Below are positions 17,601 to 26,600 of a stretch of 64,000 bases of DNA, piece after piece. The position numbers were made by a program, and so were the translations under genes. Under the pieces are notes generated by a model. The model searched no databases. It was not told the origin of the DNA and saw only the letters and a list, made by a program, of their open reading frames with translations. The DNA is taken from the NCBI RefSeq assembly GCF_016862575.1, contig NZ_BONF01000054.1, positions 1 to 64,000 on the forward strand. Direction: 5' to 3'. Source of the stretch: Catellatospora bangladeshensis (GTDB lineage Bacteria > Actinomycetota > Actinomycetes > Mycobacteriales > Micromonosporaceae). How positions within the stretch are numbered: position 1 is the stretch's first letter; every line of letters starts with the position of its first letter.

Positions 17601-18387
17601 GGTCGTCGGGTCGCAACGTGAGCAGGACGTGCAATGCGCGGTGGGACCGCAGCGCCGTTTGAAGATAGTTCAGCAGCATTGCCCCGTCATCCGCGGACAG
17701 ATCGTGCAGTAGTCCATCGGCTTGGTCGACCGCGAGGAGCATTTGCGGCCTGCCTTCGCTTGCCGCGCTCAGGGCTGCATTCAGAAGGCGCGGCGTCTGG
17801 AAGGTCCCCGCGCATGTCTCCACGGCTTCCTGACGCAGCCGTTGCGCAAGGTCGAGCAGGGCACCCGGGTCGTCTGTGCCCTGACGTAATATCTGAGCCA
17901 GCGAGGCAAACGGATCTGCTCCCGGGACCATCGGGCCATACACCTTCCACCGCCTCGACAGTCTCGGTAGGACACCAGCACGGAGCAGGGAAGATTTTCC
18001 GCTTCCTGAAGGGCCGACGAGCAGTAGCAGTCCTCGGCGTTCAAGCGTTCCGGTTCGGTTGTTGAGGTGTGCCAAGCATGTCTCGGTTTCGCGATCACGT
18101 CCAAAAAACACCGCTGACCTGTCACTGTAAAATGGCTCCAACCCGGCATACGGGCTGTCGTCGCTTCGCCACGCGTGGGCGCGCGCTACCCGCCAACGTT
18201 GAACCGCCTCCCACACCAGCACCGCCGCGAAGGCAGCCGACAGCCAGATCACGGCCGTGTCGTCGATCCATCGAAGTGGGTGCCACCATGAGTCGGCGTG
18301 TGCTGTCACCAGATTTATGCCGGCTCCCATCACGCCGCCGAGCAACAGCGCACGCAGATCCATCGGAATTCGGTGGCGTCGGCCCAT
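14698..18387 (-). CDS. Membrane-anchored nSTAND1-like NTPase with WD40-like repeats
   Basis: The product is about 1229 residues from the ATG at 18387; in-frame ATGs at 18489 and 18363 are alternatives and none has a clear ribosome site. Two hydrophobic segments near the N-terminus (LLLGGVMGAGINLVTA; AVIWLSAAFAAVLVWEAV) precede a STAND ATPase with entry motif PYAGLEPFYSDRSAVFFGRD, Walker A GPSGSGKSSLL and Walker B MLLAVDQADGL. The C-terminal ~650 residues hold repeated WD40-like units (LAWSPDGSYLV, VAWSPTGDRLAL, LAWSPNGRSIAA). STAND-NTPase/WD40 proteins include antiphage sensors (AVAST-type) and regulators; no separate effector domain is seen, so defence is inferred from the island. It is the first gene after the tRNA junction. 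Confidence 0.82.
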   Translation of the reverse strand: MGRRHRIPMDLRALLLGGVMGAGINLVTAHADSWWHPLRWIDDTAVIWLSAAFAAVLVWEAVQRWRVARAHAWRSDDSPYAGLEPFYSDRSAVFFGRDRETETCLAHLNNRTGTLERRGLLLLVGPSGSGKSSLLRAGVLPRLSRRWKVYGPMVPGADPFASLAQILRQGTDDPGALLDLAQRLRQEAVETCAGTFQTPRLLNAALSAASEGRPQMLLAVDQADGLLHDLSADDGAMLLNYLQTALRSHRALHVLLTLRPDDLITLDRLSPGLRHGTSIVVGPMTPDQIRQVIVRPARAAGMHLETDLVETIVAEATVGDALPMLSQLLRRLWDDRTDVITHRDYERVGRVAGAIAAHAEQVYAVAGSTHDPDAVDDLLLRFVDWDGDLLTRRQVAFAELSENDRDIVATFRSSRLMVDLDQGSSVGFVHDALLRRWDRLNHLAQRADRRIRLRSTLERRARDWHRAGRRADDLLVGGALTDGDDVVMSVGVSSLLAEFICESRRSASASAASRAAAAALWAQQIRAKNPDEAITVALAAVDEAPGSTPPVALWTLWSLLDAPDMQLLSMTHSPGVASLAWNGQDLVTLGGEGRLCRWSRSGELLDRRQLPLDPTDRRRLTGSGTAVMIVKSDELSRWDTAPMSDARYRRALKAYHSAQLGWSHDGQQYAFGGPGGWIAVGDMSEAELPEIPFVPGGESALPFWSVQGDRIAWVMGATVRVRLSSSALITARIAAAAEIDALMWSPDGRFILCIASPAHRRASQPITQHVQVFDALTGRTVQHIRHDTTAYSSFRVSGACWSPGSDQVALLIHSLRDRDADTAETIQAEFHLFALDSTEPLRRVLLPIAGHASPLHDVFTMSMCVAWSADGHAIACADSSGICIHDITTGNSLHLPSTDLRNLAWSPDRTRLATTTRHSAMIHDIGTASFAVLDTAFAWRLAPTTVCWEQDGNRIAASNHDSLAVWDAHDRHKIIQIDDLQPGAHELAWSPDGSYLVRAASDWWGRSPAEVVVFDARTGQPALTRSFGRLGHAIVAWSPTGDRLALSPDRRTIITLQTGTWNEVFANGEPTPHTEQLAWSPNGRSIAAVGKAGVYIRNAEDGSIRMRCIGGNDIDGMLFSARRLLSWSPCSTYLATAGSHTVTIWDAETGLSCAALDIPRRHGMRGVIVALQWPTSQSLHATLDGGQLLTWHMPESIDSIIGLLPNTLASPADDIRSRFGLSAASTSRS

Positions 18388-18584
18388 GAGAATCAGGGTG
18401 ACACACGGGGCCAAGGAAAAGTGCTGCCCGATTCCTGGGGTGTGCTGCACCGATAGGTGACAGGGGTAGTCACGCGGCCTTCTGACCATTCGGCGACGAG
18501 GTGGTTCGAAGAATTAGGCAAGCCTTAGCCGACAGACAGCTGCGCCGTCGTGGTGACGCATCTCGGCGAGCTGGAAGGCTGGCC

Positions 18585-18623
18585 ACTGGCCAGGGCCACT
18601 GGCCAGGGCCACTGGCCAGGGCC
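18585..18623. repeat. Three perfect 13-bp tandem repeats
   Basis: The unit ACTGGCCAGGGCC occurs three times without change at 18585-18597, 18598-18610 and 18611-18623. It lies at the broken 5' side of the metallo-beta-lactamase remnant and is probably a slippage product. Confidence 0.9.
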
Positions 18624-18639
18624 AAGGGCGGACTCCGCC

Positions 18640-18962
18640 ATCGAGATCACCGAGCCGAACATGACCTTTTGTGCGCAGAGCACGCTCAACTCGGCAACAG
18701 TGCGGTCGAGCTGATCGAGGCCGCGTGGGCGCACGCTGAGGGTGACGTGATCCTCGATGTGCCTAACGAGGATGTCGTGTGCGCCGGTGGCGTGCTGTTG
18801 ATCGGCGACCATTCGATCGTGTGGGATGGCGACATCGACGGCTGGATCGCCGCCTGCGATCGCATCCTCGTCACCGGCGCCAACACCATCGTCCCGGGCC
18901 ACAGGCCGATGATCGACCAGGAAAGCGCGCTGGAATTCCGTGAGCGCCCATACTTTCGGTAG
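18640..18962 (+). pseudogene. Remnant of a metallo-beta-lactamase-fold hydrolase
   Basis: About 100 C-terminal residues are recognisable: AHAEGDVILDVPNEDVV, then GGVLLIGDHSIVWDGDI, DGWIAACDRIL and TIVPGHRPMID. The usual N-terminal HxHxDH metal site is missing, and the Asp of the VFAGD motif is Gly here (VCAGG), so no active enzyme can be made. Upstream sequence is scrambled by 13-bp tandem repeats. The normal family is ~250-300 residues. This is a decayed island passenger. Confidence 0.6.
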
Positions 18963-19149
18963 CTGAGCGCCCAAGCAGCCTTGGACGTGCTGGATGCGAG
19001 GGGTGCTGAGTCTGGTGTTTGCGAGCGAATATAACGAGTGTGTCGCCGCGTTGGTAACGACCCGATGCTTGTAAGAATCGCGACAATCTTCCCCTTTGAC
19101 GATCATGGGGTTTCTCTCCACTTACATATGAGACTGTGTGGGAGGCCTG

Positions 19150-19377
19150 ATGGATCACCTATGGGTCGCAGCCATCTGCGGCACACCACTGTGCGCCGTG
19201 GTTGTGGTGTGGATCCGCCTGCATTTTCAGCTTCGCGGCGAAGCGGCCCGCAGTCGGCATTTGAGGTTGGCGGCCCGTGAACTTCCACCCCGTAGCAAGC
19301 TGCGAGAGGTGCGGGCCGACGGAACCTTGCTGACCATCGCGTTGGGCGTCGATGGGAACTCCGGAGGTAGGCAATGA
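19150..19377 (+). CDS. Small single-pass membrane protein upstream of the sigma factor
   Basis: The 75-residue product has one N-terminal hydrophobic segment (LWVAAICGTPLCAVVVVWI) followed by a basic cytosolic tail (RGEAARSRHLRLAARELPPR). GGAGG at 19141-19145 sits just ahead of the ATG at 19150, preferred over the GTG at 19138. Its stop overlaps the sigma-factor start as ATGA, so the two are coupled. It could tether or restrain the sigma factor, but it lacks a recognisable anti-sigma zinc motif; that role is inference. Confidence 0.6.
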   Translation: MDHLWVAAICGTPLCAVVVVWIRLHFQLRGEAARSRHLRLAARELPPRSKLREVRADGTLLTIALGVDGNSGGRQ

Positions 19378-19928
19378 CGACTCCGCGCGCGTACGAGCCG
19401 GGCCCGGAGACGAGCTGCGAAAGCCAGCCTTCGCCGACGACTGTTCGGTCGGTCGAGGTCGCCGAGTTCACCGCCTTCTACAAGGACGACGTTCACGCAC
19501 TGGGCGTGTTTTTGCGCAGCCTCGGCGCCAACGCCACAGTGGCCACAGATATCGCGGCGGACGTCATGGGGGAGGCGTACCATCAATGGTCATCCATTCG
19601 GATGCCTCGGACGTGGGTGCGAACGGTGGCGCGGAGGAAATACCTCAGAGCGCTGTTCGCTGTCGACCTATCTGGCGAGGTGTCCGACGCGGTGGAGGCG
19701 GACCATGGCCGCGACATCGCAGATTCGGTCGCGCCGCATGTAGCGGCATGCGGACTACTTGCGCGCCTGCCGCTGCGGCAGCGCCAGGTCATGGCCTGGC
19801 ACCTGGACGGGTATACCCCTACTGAGACTGCGCAAGAGTTGCAGATCTCGCCCGGTGCAGTGCGGTCGAGCCTTGCCGCTGCACGGCAAGCACTTGGTGA
19901 TCTCTTGCGGGAAGGGACAGAGCAGTGA
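19374..19928 (+). CDS. ECF-type RNA polymerase sigma factor
   Basis: The 184-residue product has region 2 (EFTAFYKDDVHALGVFLRSL and ADVMGEAYHQWSSI with the WVRTVARR end) and region 4 with a helix-turn-helix (LPLRQRQVMAWHLDGYTPTE, then AQELQISPGAVRSSLAAAR). The length is usual for group IV sigma factors. It is coupled by ATGA to the small membrane protein before it and by GTGA to the unknown gene after it. The Wadjet operon begins about 1 kb downstream on the same strand, so this sigma factor may drive the operon. Confidence 0.88.
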   Translation: MTTPRAYEPGPETSCESQPSPTTVRSVEVAEFTAFYKDDVHALGVFLRSLGANATVATDIAADVMGEAYHQWSSIRMPRTWVRTVARRKYLRALFAVDLSGEVSDAVEADHGRDIADSVAPHVAACGLLARLPLRQRQVMAWHLDGYTPTETAQELQISPGAVRSSLAAARQALGDLLREGTEQ

Positions 19929-20833
19929 GCGGGAGCCGACCGCCGTACGACCGCGAGGCGGTCGACAGCCTGTTGCGCGACGTCCAAGGGCATCTGCTGG
20001 CCGAGATGCGCCAGGCTATCGACGTTGAACGGGGTCTGGCCGCGATTCTAGGCGCAGACGCCACGGCGCCATGCCGCGAGAGCTTCGCTGGCCGTGCCTC
20101 GTCGCCAACCACAGCCATGGACGGGCGGATGGTTGCCGACACATTGCCGCACGCTGATGCGCCAGCCTCAAAGAGCGCGCCCTGCCGCATCGCCCAAGTT
20201 GGTCAGCACCTGCACGCTTCCCCCGCAGGCTCTGCCAGCGTGGCCTTCTACCTGCTTGCCGCGATCGCCTTGGACGAGGATCTTGACCGCACGGGTGAGA
20301 TCGCGCAGCTGCTGCGCATCAAGGTCAGCGACGATGAAGCACGTACGCGTCAGACGGTTCAGACCCTCGCGGCGGTGCAATCACGCGGCGCAAAGGGCGT
20401 AGGACGTGAGCACGCCAGACTCGTTGCGTCAGCTCATGCCCACGGCGTTCAGCATGTCCGGACCCTCGCTGATGCAGGAGCCGTCTTGCGGCGGCTTCGC
20501 TGGCCAGCGGTCATGACCGCCGACGGCGCACATGATCTCGCATCGAACTTGATTGCTGGTCTGGCGCACGCCACAGCACTCGTCTCAATAGTTGACCAAG
20601 TTGTCGGCCTTTGGGAGCCTCAAACCTGTCAGCCTTGGCTACCGAGCACGTCGATCGACCAGGTGCACCGCGCATTGCGTGAGGATCTAGCCGAATACGC
20701 CGCCCACATGCGTGCTACCGCTCGGCCGCGTCACCTCCACGAGGTCTACCGCCACCTCGAAGACCTGTTCGCCGACGAGGTGGCCGCCAACAGACGAGAA
20801 CGGCCGTCCATCGCTCTGGCCGTGCCCCGGTAG
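19925..20833 (+). CDS. Unknown protein co-transcribed with the sigma factor
   Basis: The 302-residue product starts at a GTG overlapping the sigma-factor stop. Its first ~45 residues (YDREAVDSLLRDVQGHLLAE, then MRQAIDVERGLAAILG) resemble the short proteins that often follow such sigma genes in actinomycetes. The rest is alpha-helical with no signal peptide or recognised catalytic motif (for example VAFYLLAAIALDEDLDRTGE and HLHEVYRHLEDLFADEVAAN). The stop lies 50 bases before jetA. It may be a regulatory or anti-sigma-like protein; this is not shown by sequence. Confidence 0.6.
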   Translation: MSGSRPPYDREAVDSLLRDVQGHLLAEMRQAIDVERGLAAILGADATAPCRESFAGRASSPTTAMDGRMVADTLPHADAPASKSAPCRIAQVGQHLHASPAGSASVAFYLLAAIALDEDLDRTGEIAQLLRIKVSDDEARTRQTVQTLAAVQSRGAKGVGREHARLVASAHAHGVQHVRTLADAGAVLRRLRWPAVMTADGAHDLASNLIAGLAHATALVSIVDQVVGLWEPQTCQPWLPSTSIDQVHRALREDLAEYAAHMRATARPRHLHEVYRHLEDLFADEVAANRRERPSIALAVPR

Positions 20834-20883
20834 CGGACAAAGAGATTGCTTGACCCATAGAGCGATCTGGGAGGATGTCACCC

Positions 20884-22446
20884 ATGGCTGATGTGGCGTC
20901 GGATGCTGTACGTCCATTCGCGCACTTGCAGTCCGAGCACGCCGACCGATACCGCCTGGTGCTTGCGGCGTTTACCCGGGCCAAGGACCGGTTCGTGGTC
21001 CACTTGCGTCCCGAGGACGTACACGCAGACCTGGGGCACCTGCTGGACCTTGACGGTGTTACCAATGGCCTGGCACAGCTCACCACCTGGGGCAACCTTC
21101 GGGCGGACCCCGACACCGGACGGGTCACCACCCCAGAGGACTTCAACCGCGCGCGGTACCTGTACCAACTGACCAGCGAAGGGGAGGCCGCCGAACAGGC
21201 GATCGCCGTCTACGAGGAGGCAGTGGGACGGCGCGGTGTGCTGCAGTCGGTGGCGTTGACCGACATCGCGTCTCAGCTGCACGCCCTGCTGCACCTGCTG
21301 AAGGAAGCCAACGACGCCGGGACCTCGGCCGATGCAGCTAAGGCGCATCTGCTGCTGCTCAGCATCGTGGAGCGCTTCGCCAGTCTGGCCGACAACGCGC
21401 AGGCGTTCATGGCGTCGCTGCGGCGCACTATCGACTTCGCCGACAGCGACGTCGATGCCTTCGTCGCCTACAAGGAACGGCTGATCACCTACATCGAGCG
21501 ATTCATCGCAGATCTAGCCAATCAGGGCGCGGAGATCGCCCGCTTGGCGCACGAGGTGGAGGCCGCCGGGGTCCGTGACGTCCTCGACGCCGCGGCACGA
21601 CGTGAGGCGGCCGACGCGGTACCCGACGCCGACTCTGACACGGACGCATACGCCCTCACCTTCACGGTCGCCCTCGATCGTTGGCGGGCGCGCTGGGACG
21701 GACTGCGAAGCTGGTTCGTCAGCGCCGACGCCCGCCGGCCGTCGCAGGCCAAGCTGTTGCGCTCAGCGGCTATCGCATCGATCACCCAGTTGCTGGCGAC
21801 GGTGTCAGCGATCAACGACCGCCGTTCGGGCCGCTCGGACCGCTCAGCGGACTTTCGCAGGCTTGCGGTCTGGTTCGCTGAAGCCACCGACGACGACGCC
21901 CACCGGCTGTGGCGGGCGGCATTCGCGATGTCGTCGGCGCGGCACCTGAGCGTTACCCCGGCGACGACCGCGGTGTGGGATGAGCAGCGGGTGCCAAGCT
22001 CCACGCCGTGGCGGGAGGCCCCCGCGCTGCGCATCAGTCCGCAGCTGCGGCGCACCGGGTCCTACGAGCGCCGGGGCACGCCCAACCGTGTGGCCGACCG
22101 CAGCGAACAGCGGCGATTCCTTGCTGAGCGGGCGGCGCGGGAGTCGGCGCAGACCGCGGCCGCGCGCGCCGAGTTGGCAACCGATGGCCCGGTGCTGCTG
22201 TCGCAGCTGGCCGAGCTTGATCCGCTGGCGTTCCGTCTGTTTCTCCAACTGTTGGGCGATGCGCTGGCCGCGCGAGGCCGTGACGGCGCCGAGGTCCGGG
22301 TGACCTCCAGCGACGGTACGATGCGGGTGCGGCTGACACCCGTGCCCCACGCGCCGGAGGTAGCCATCCGCACAGCCGACGGCGTGCTCCAAGGCCCTGA
22401 GCACCTGATCGACATCGCCCAGACCGGCCCGGCGGGGGACAATTGA
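20884..22446 (+). CDS. jetA: Wadjet type II JetA (DUF2397/TIGR02677 family)
   Basis: I start the protein at ATG 20884 (MADVASDAVRPFAHL) because GGGAGG at 20869-20874 is nine bases away; the ATG at 20875 abuts that site. The 520-residue product matches the DUF2397 pattern: a winged-helix-rich N-terminus with LTTWGNLRADPDTGRVTTPE, a helical middle and a conserved tail (LLSQLAELDPLAFRLFLQLL). JetA is the kleisin-like subunit of the MukBEF-related Wadjet complex, which recognises and cleaves small circular plasmids. Its stop overlaps the TTG start of jetB. Identification rests on the whole four-gene set. Confidence 0.9.
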   Translation: MADVASDAVRPFAHLQSEHADRYRLVLAAFTRAKDRFVVHLRPEDVHADLGHLLDLDGVTNGLAQLTTWGNLRADPDTGRVTTPEDFNRARYLYQLTSEGEAAEQAIAVYEEAVGRRGVLQSVALTDIASQLHALLHLLKEANDAGTSADAAKAHLLLLSIVERFASLADNAQAFMASLRRTIDFADSDVDAFVAYKERLITYIERFIADLANQGAEIARLAHEVEAAGVRDVLDAAARREAADAVPDADSDTDAYALTFTVALDRWRARWDGLRSWFVSADARRPSQAKLLRSAAIASITQLLATVSAINDRRSGRSDRSADFRRLAVWFAEATDDDAHRLWRAAFAMSSARHLSVTPATTAVWDEQRVPSSTPWREAPALRISPQLRRTGSYERRGTPNRVADRSEQRRFLAERAARESAQTAAARAELATDGPVLLSQLAELDPLAFRLFLQLLGDALAARGRDGAEVRVTSSDGTMRVRLTPVPHAPEVAIRTADGVLQGPEHLIDIAQTGPAGDN

Positions 22447-23657
22447 ACCGCAGGCGCGCCAGGCCGCTGTACGACGAGACCGCCCGCATGCAGCGTGCGA
22501 TGCGGCTGCTGCTGGCACGGCCGCTGCTGGTCGCTGGCCTCACACCTGACGAAGACTTCCGGCTGGTAAGGGCGATGGCCGCTCCGCTGCGGGAGTGGTT
22601 CGATCGGGAGACAGGGTGGCGGCTGCACATCGACGCGCAAACCGCGCGCCTGTTCAAGACAACCACCGACCTGGATGATCTCACCCGGCCGGCACGCGAT
22701 CCGAAGGCCGGCACCCCGTTCGGCCGCCAGCGCTACGTGCTGACGTGCCTGGCACTTGCGGTGTTGGAACGCGCCGACCGCCAGATCACCCTCGGGCGCC
22801 TGGCCGAGCAGATCCTGCTTGCCGCGACTGATCCTGAGCTTTTCGCCCTCGGGTTCCGGTTCGAGCTGGACCGCAGGGAGGAACGCGCAGATCTTGTCGC
22901 AGTGGTGCGCCTTCAGCTGGACTGGGGGACGCTGCGCCGGGTCGGTGGGGACGAGGAGTCATTCCTCAATGCCGCGGGCGATGTCCTCTATGACGTCGAC
23001 CGCCGCGTCCTGTCGAACCTGCTCACCAGCGTCACCGGCCCATCGTTGATCCAGCACGACGACACCAGTGCCCGCGTGGCGGCGATGACGGCCGAGGCTG
23101 TTCACGACAGCGACGATTTGCGCAACCGTGCGTTGCGCCATCGGCTCACCAGGCGCCTGCTTGAGGAGCCGGTCGTCTACTACGGCGAGCTCACCGAAGC
23201 CGAGCTGGGCTACCTGCGTTCGCAACGTGCGCAGATCACCAGCCGTATCACCGAGGCGACCGGCTTGATCGCCGAGGTCCGAGCCGAAGGCATCGCGATG
23301 GTCGACCCCGACGACGAGCTGACAGATGTACGCATGCCGGCCCAAGGCATGCGTAGCCACCTGGCTCTGCTGCTGGCCGAACATATCGCCACCCAGCCCG
23401 ACGGTGTGCCGTTGGCTGACCTGCACGAACTCACCAGGCAGCTGGCTGTCAAACACCAGGCGTACTGGCGCAAGGACGCCACCGACCCCGGCGCAGAGGT
23501 CGACCTCGTCGACGCCGCGCTGGCCACCTTGAGCAGCCTGAAACTGGTGCTCGTGCAGCGTGCACCGCAGCACAGGGCCGTACCGCGACCCGCCATCGCC
23601 CGATACGCGCTGGCCGAGCCCGAGATCCGCCAGCGTGGGAAGGAAGCGACCGCATGA
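22443..23657 (+). CDS. jetB: Wadjet type II JetB (DUF2398/TIGR02678 family)
   Basis: The 404-residue product begins at TTG 22443 overlapping the jetA stop (TTGA). It contains typical DUF2398 segments: LLLARPLLVAGLTPDEDFRL near the N-terminus, GRQRYVLTCLALAVLERADR, and the stretch LSNLLTSVTGPSLI. In Wadjet, JetB is the KITE-like partner that binds the kleisin JetA and the SMC-like JetC. It overlaps jetC by ATGA. Confidence 0.9.
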   Translation: MNRRRARPLYDETARMQRAMRLLLARPLLVAGLTPDEDFRLVRAMAAPLREWFDRETGWRLHIDAQTARLFKTTTDLDDLTRPARDPKAGTPFGRQRYVLTCLALAVLERADRQITLGRLAEQILLAATDPELFALGFRFELDRREERADLVAVVRLQLDWGTLRRVGGDEESFLNAAGDVLYDVDRRVLSNLLTSVTGPSLIQHDDTSARVAAMTAEAVHDSDDLRNRALRHRLTRRLLEEPVVYYGELTEAELGYLRSQRAQITSRITEATGLIAEVRAEGIAMVDPDDELTDVRMPAQGMRSHLALLLAEHIATQPDGVPLADLHELTRQLAVKHQAYWRKDATDPGAEVDLVDAALATLSSLKLVLVQRAPQHRAVPRPAIARYALAEPEIRQRGKEATA

Positions 23658-26600
23658 CGCAGAACCCCCAAGCTGGCACACCTCGACCGGACTCGCAGCG
23701 CTGGCGGCCACTGCGCTGCGGCCTGGTCGACATCTTCTACTACGACATCGAGGAATTCCATTTCCACAAGGGCGGCCTGCTGCTTCGAGGCAATAACGGC
23801 ACTGGCAAGTCCAAGGTACTCGCGCTGACCATGCCATTCCTGCTCGACGGCGAGCTGTCGGCCTACCGCGTCGAGCCCGACGGCGACAAAGACAAGCGCA
23901 TGGAATGGAACCTGCTGCTCGGCGGTAAGCATCCACACCCGGAGCGGCTGGGATACACCTGGATGGAGTTCGGGCGCTGTACCAACGACGGCGCCGAGCG
24001 GTATCTGACCATCGGCTGCGGGCTCAAAGCGGCCACCGGCCGGGGAATCGCCAAGCACTGGTACTTCGTCACCGACAGGCGCATCGGACAAGACCTCGAC
24101 CTAGTGGGCCCCTCGGGCGTCGCGTTGACCCGCGACCGGCTCAAGGACACCCTCGGCGCGCGCGGCACGATCTACGACCGTGCCGCAGACTACCGCCGCG
24201 CCGTCGACGAGGCGCTGTTCGGACTCGGCGACCGCTACGAGCCGCTGGTGTCGCTGCTGATTCAACTCCGTCAGCCGCAGCTGACCAAACGTCCAGACGA
24301 AGCAGCCTTGTCACGCGCGTTGACCGGGGCCTTGCCGCCACTCGATCCGAACCTGATCGCACAGGTTGCAGAGGCCTTCCGCAGCCTCGACGACGAACGC
24401 ACCACACTGCAGGGCCTGCAGGAAGCACGCAAGGCCGCCGATGACTTTCTGGGCACCTACACCCGGTACGCGAAGGTCGCCGCTAAACGGCGTGCGACAG
24501 GACCTCGACAGGCGCACAGCCGCTACGAAGCCATCGTGCGGGACCTCGCCGAGCAAGATCGCATTCATCAATCCGCGCAGCAGGCACTGGACGCTGCCGA
24601 AACGCGCCTGGGCGAGCTTGACCAGCTCGTGAGCACACTGCTCGCGCGCAGGGACGCGCTGCACGACAGTCCAGGCATGCGCGCGGCTAAAGACCTCGAC
24701 CTGGCCGACCAGATCGCCACCGAACGCGAGCGCATTGCACACAAACAGCAGGACCTGCTCACCGCGGCCCTAAACGCCGGGCAGCGCCTGTCCGCCGCGG
24801 TCGAACGCACCGGCCGTGAGTTGACGGCGGCCACAGTCGAACAAGAATCCGCCACCGGCGCTGTTCGTGAAGCAGCACGTAATGCCCGCATCGAGAACGA
24901 GCACACCGAAAAGGTGGAACGGGCGCTCACTGACGACCCGCCGTATCAGCAAGGCCGGCAAGCCGCCTCAACACTGGCCCAGTGGCGCGAACAGTCGACC
25001 GTCAACCTCCGCTCCCTGCTCGCCAAGGCACGAGCTGCCGACGGGGAGGTCCACCGCGCCCGAGACGAAGCCGACCGCCTCACTGCAGAGCTCGCCCAGG
25101 CACAGGAACATGCCCAAGCAGCCGAGGACGACGTAGAACAGCAAACCGGGGCACTGGCCACGGCGCTGCACCAGTACCTCGGCGCAACCGCCGAACTGAA
25201 GGTCCCCGACCTCGACGTCGTCATCGCCGAAACCGACCAATGGGGGCGTAGCCTCGATGGCCCGAACCCCGCGACAACCGCTATCACCGCCGCCAGCGCG
25301 GCGGCGACCGCCGCGCTCGCGCATTTGGAGTCCAATCTCGGCTCCGCCCGTGCTACGGCACAAGCCGACCACGACCGCATCACCGCGCAACTGCAGCGCC
25401 TGACCAGCGGCGACCACGACGCCCCCACGCAGCCCTACACGCGCTCACCGCAAGCACGCACCGGCCCCGGCGCACCGCTGTGGAAAGTCGTGGACTTCGA
25501 ACCATCCGTAAGCCCCGCGGACCGCGCAGGACTGGAGGCGGCTCTCGAAGCCGCCGGTCTGCTCGATGCCTGGCTACAACCCGACGGCACCGTCCTGGCC
25601 GCGGACACCGACGACGTGCTTCTGGTCGGCGGCCCACCCGTACCAGACAACCTCACCAGGCTCCTGCGCCCGGCCATAGACGCCGGCGACGAGCAAGCCG
25701 CGTCATTGAGCGACTCCGTGGTCATCTCCATGCTGAGCAGCATCGGTCTCGGCTCGCAGAAAGTTTCGGGCACGTGGGTGACGACCGACGGCCGATTCGC
25801 CAACGGGGTCTTGGCTGGGTCCTGGCGCAAGGACGCGGCGACGCATATCGGCGAGGGCGCCAGGGAAGCGGCGCGGCGCGCCCGCATCGCGCACCTGCGT
25901 GCCGAGCTGGCCGCTGCCGCCGACACGATCGCGAGCCTGGATACCCGTCTGGACGAGGTCGCCCGCCGCCAACGCGTCCTGGCACACGAAGCGCAGCACG
26001 CGCCCGGCGACGGCAAACTGCGGGAGGCGCACGCGGTGCTGCGCGAACGGACCGCAGCAGTGCGGCGCACCACCCGGCGCCAACTGGAAGCCAATGCGCA
26101 GGTCGAAGCCGCCCGCGAGAAGGCAACCCTTGCGCACCAGACAACACAGGAGTTCGCCGACGACGTCGATCTGCCCACCGACCCCGGCGAGCTCGACGGC
26201 GTCGCTGCCGCAGTCGGCCAGTACCGCACCACGCTTGCAGCGTGGTGGCCGGCTTGCGCCCAAGTCCTGGCCGCCCGTAGACGGGCCGACGAAGCCAGCA
26301 CCGAGCACGCCACCGCAACAGCTCGCATCGAAGCCGCCCAGATCGACACGAAGGAGGCAGCCGAGACCGCGCGCGCAGCACGTGAACGCCACGCAGCGCT
26401 GCTCGAAGCCAGCGGAGCGACAGTTGCCCAGCTACAGCAACAGCTCAAAGACCTTGGCATCAAGATCGAAAATGTTGTCCGTGATCGCAAACGCACCCAC
26501 GATCAGCAGACTGCGGCGGTAGCCGCACGCGGGCAGGCCGAAGGCCGCCGAAGCACCCTGGCCGACGAACTGTCAAAGGTCACCGAGCAGCGCGACAGCC

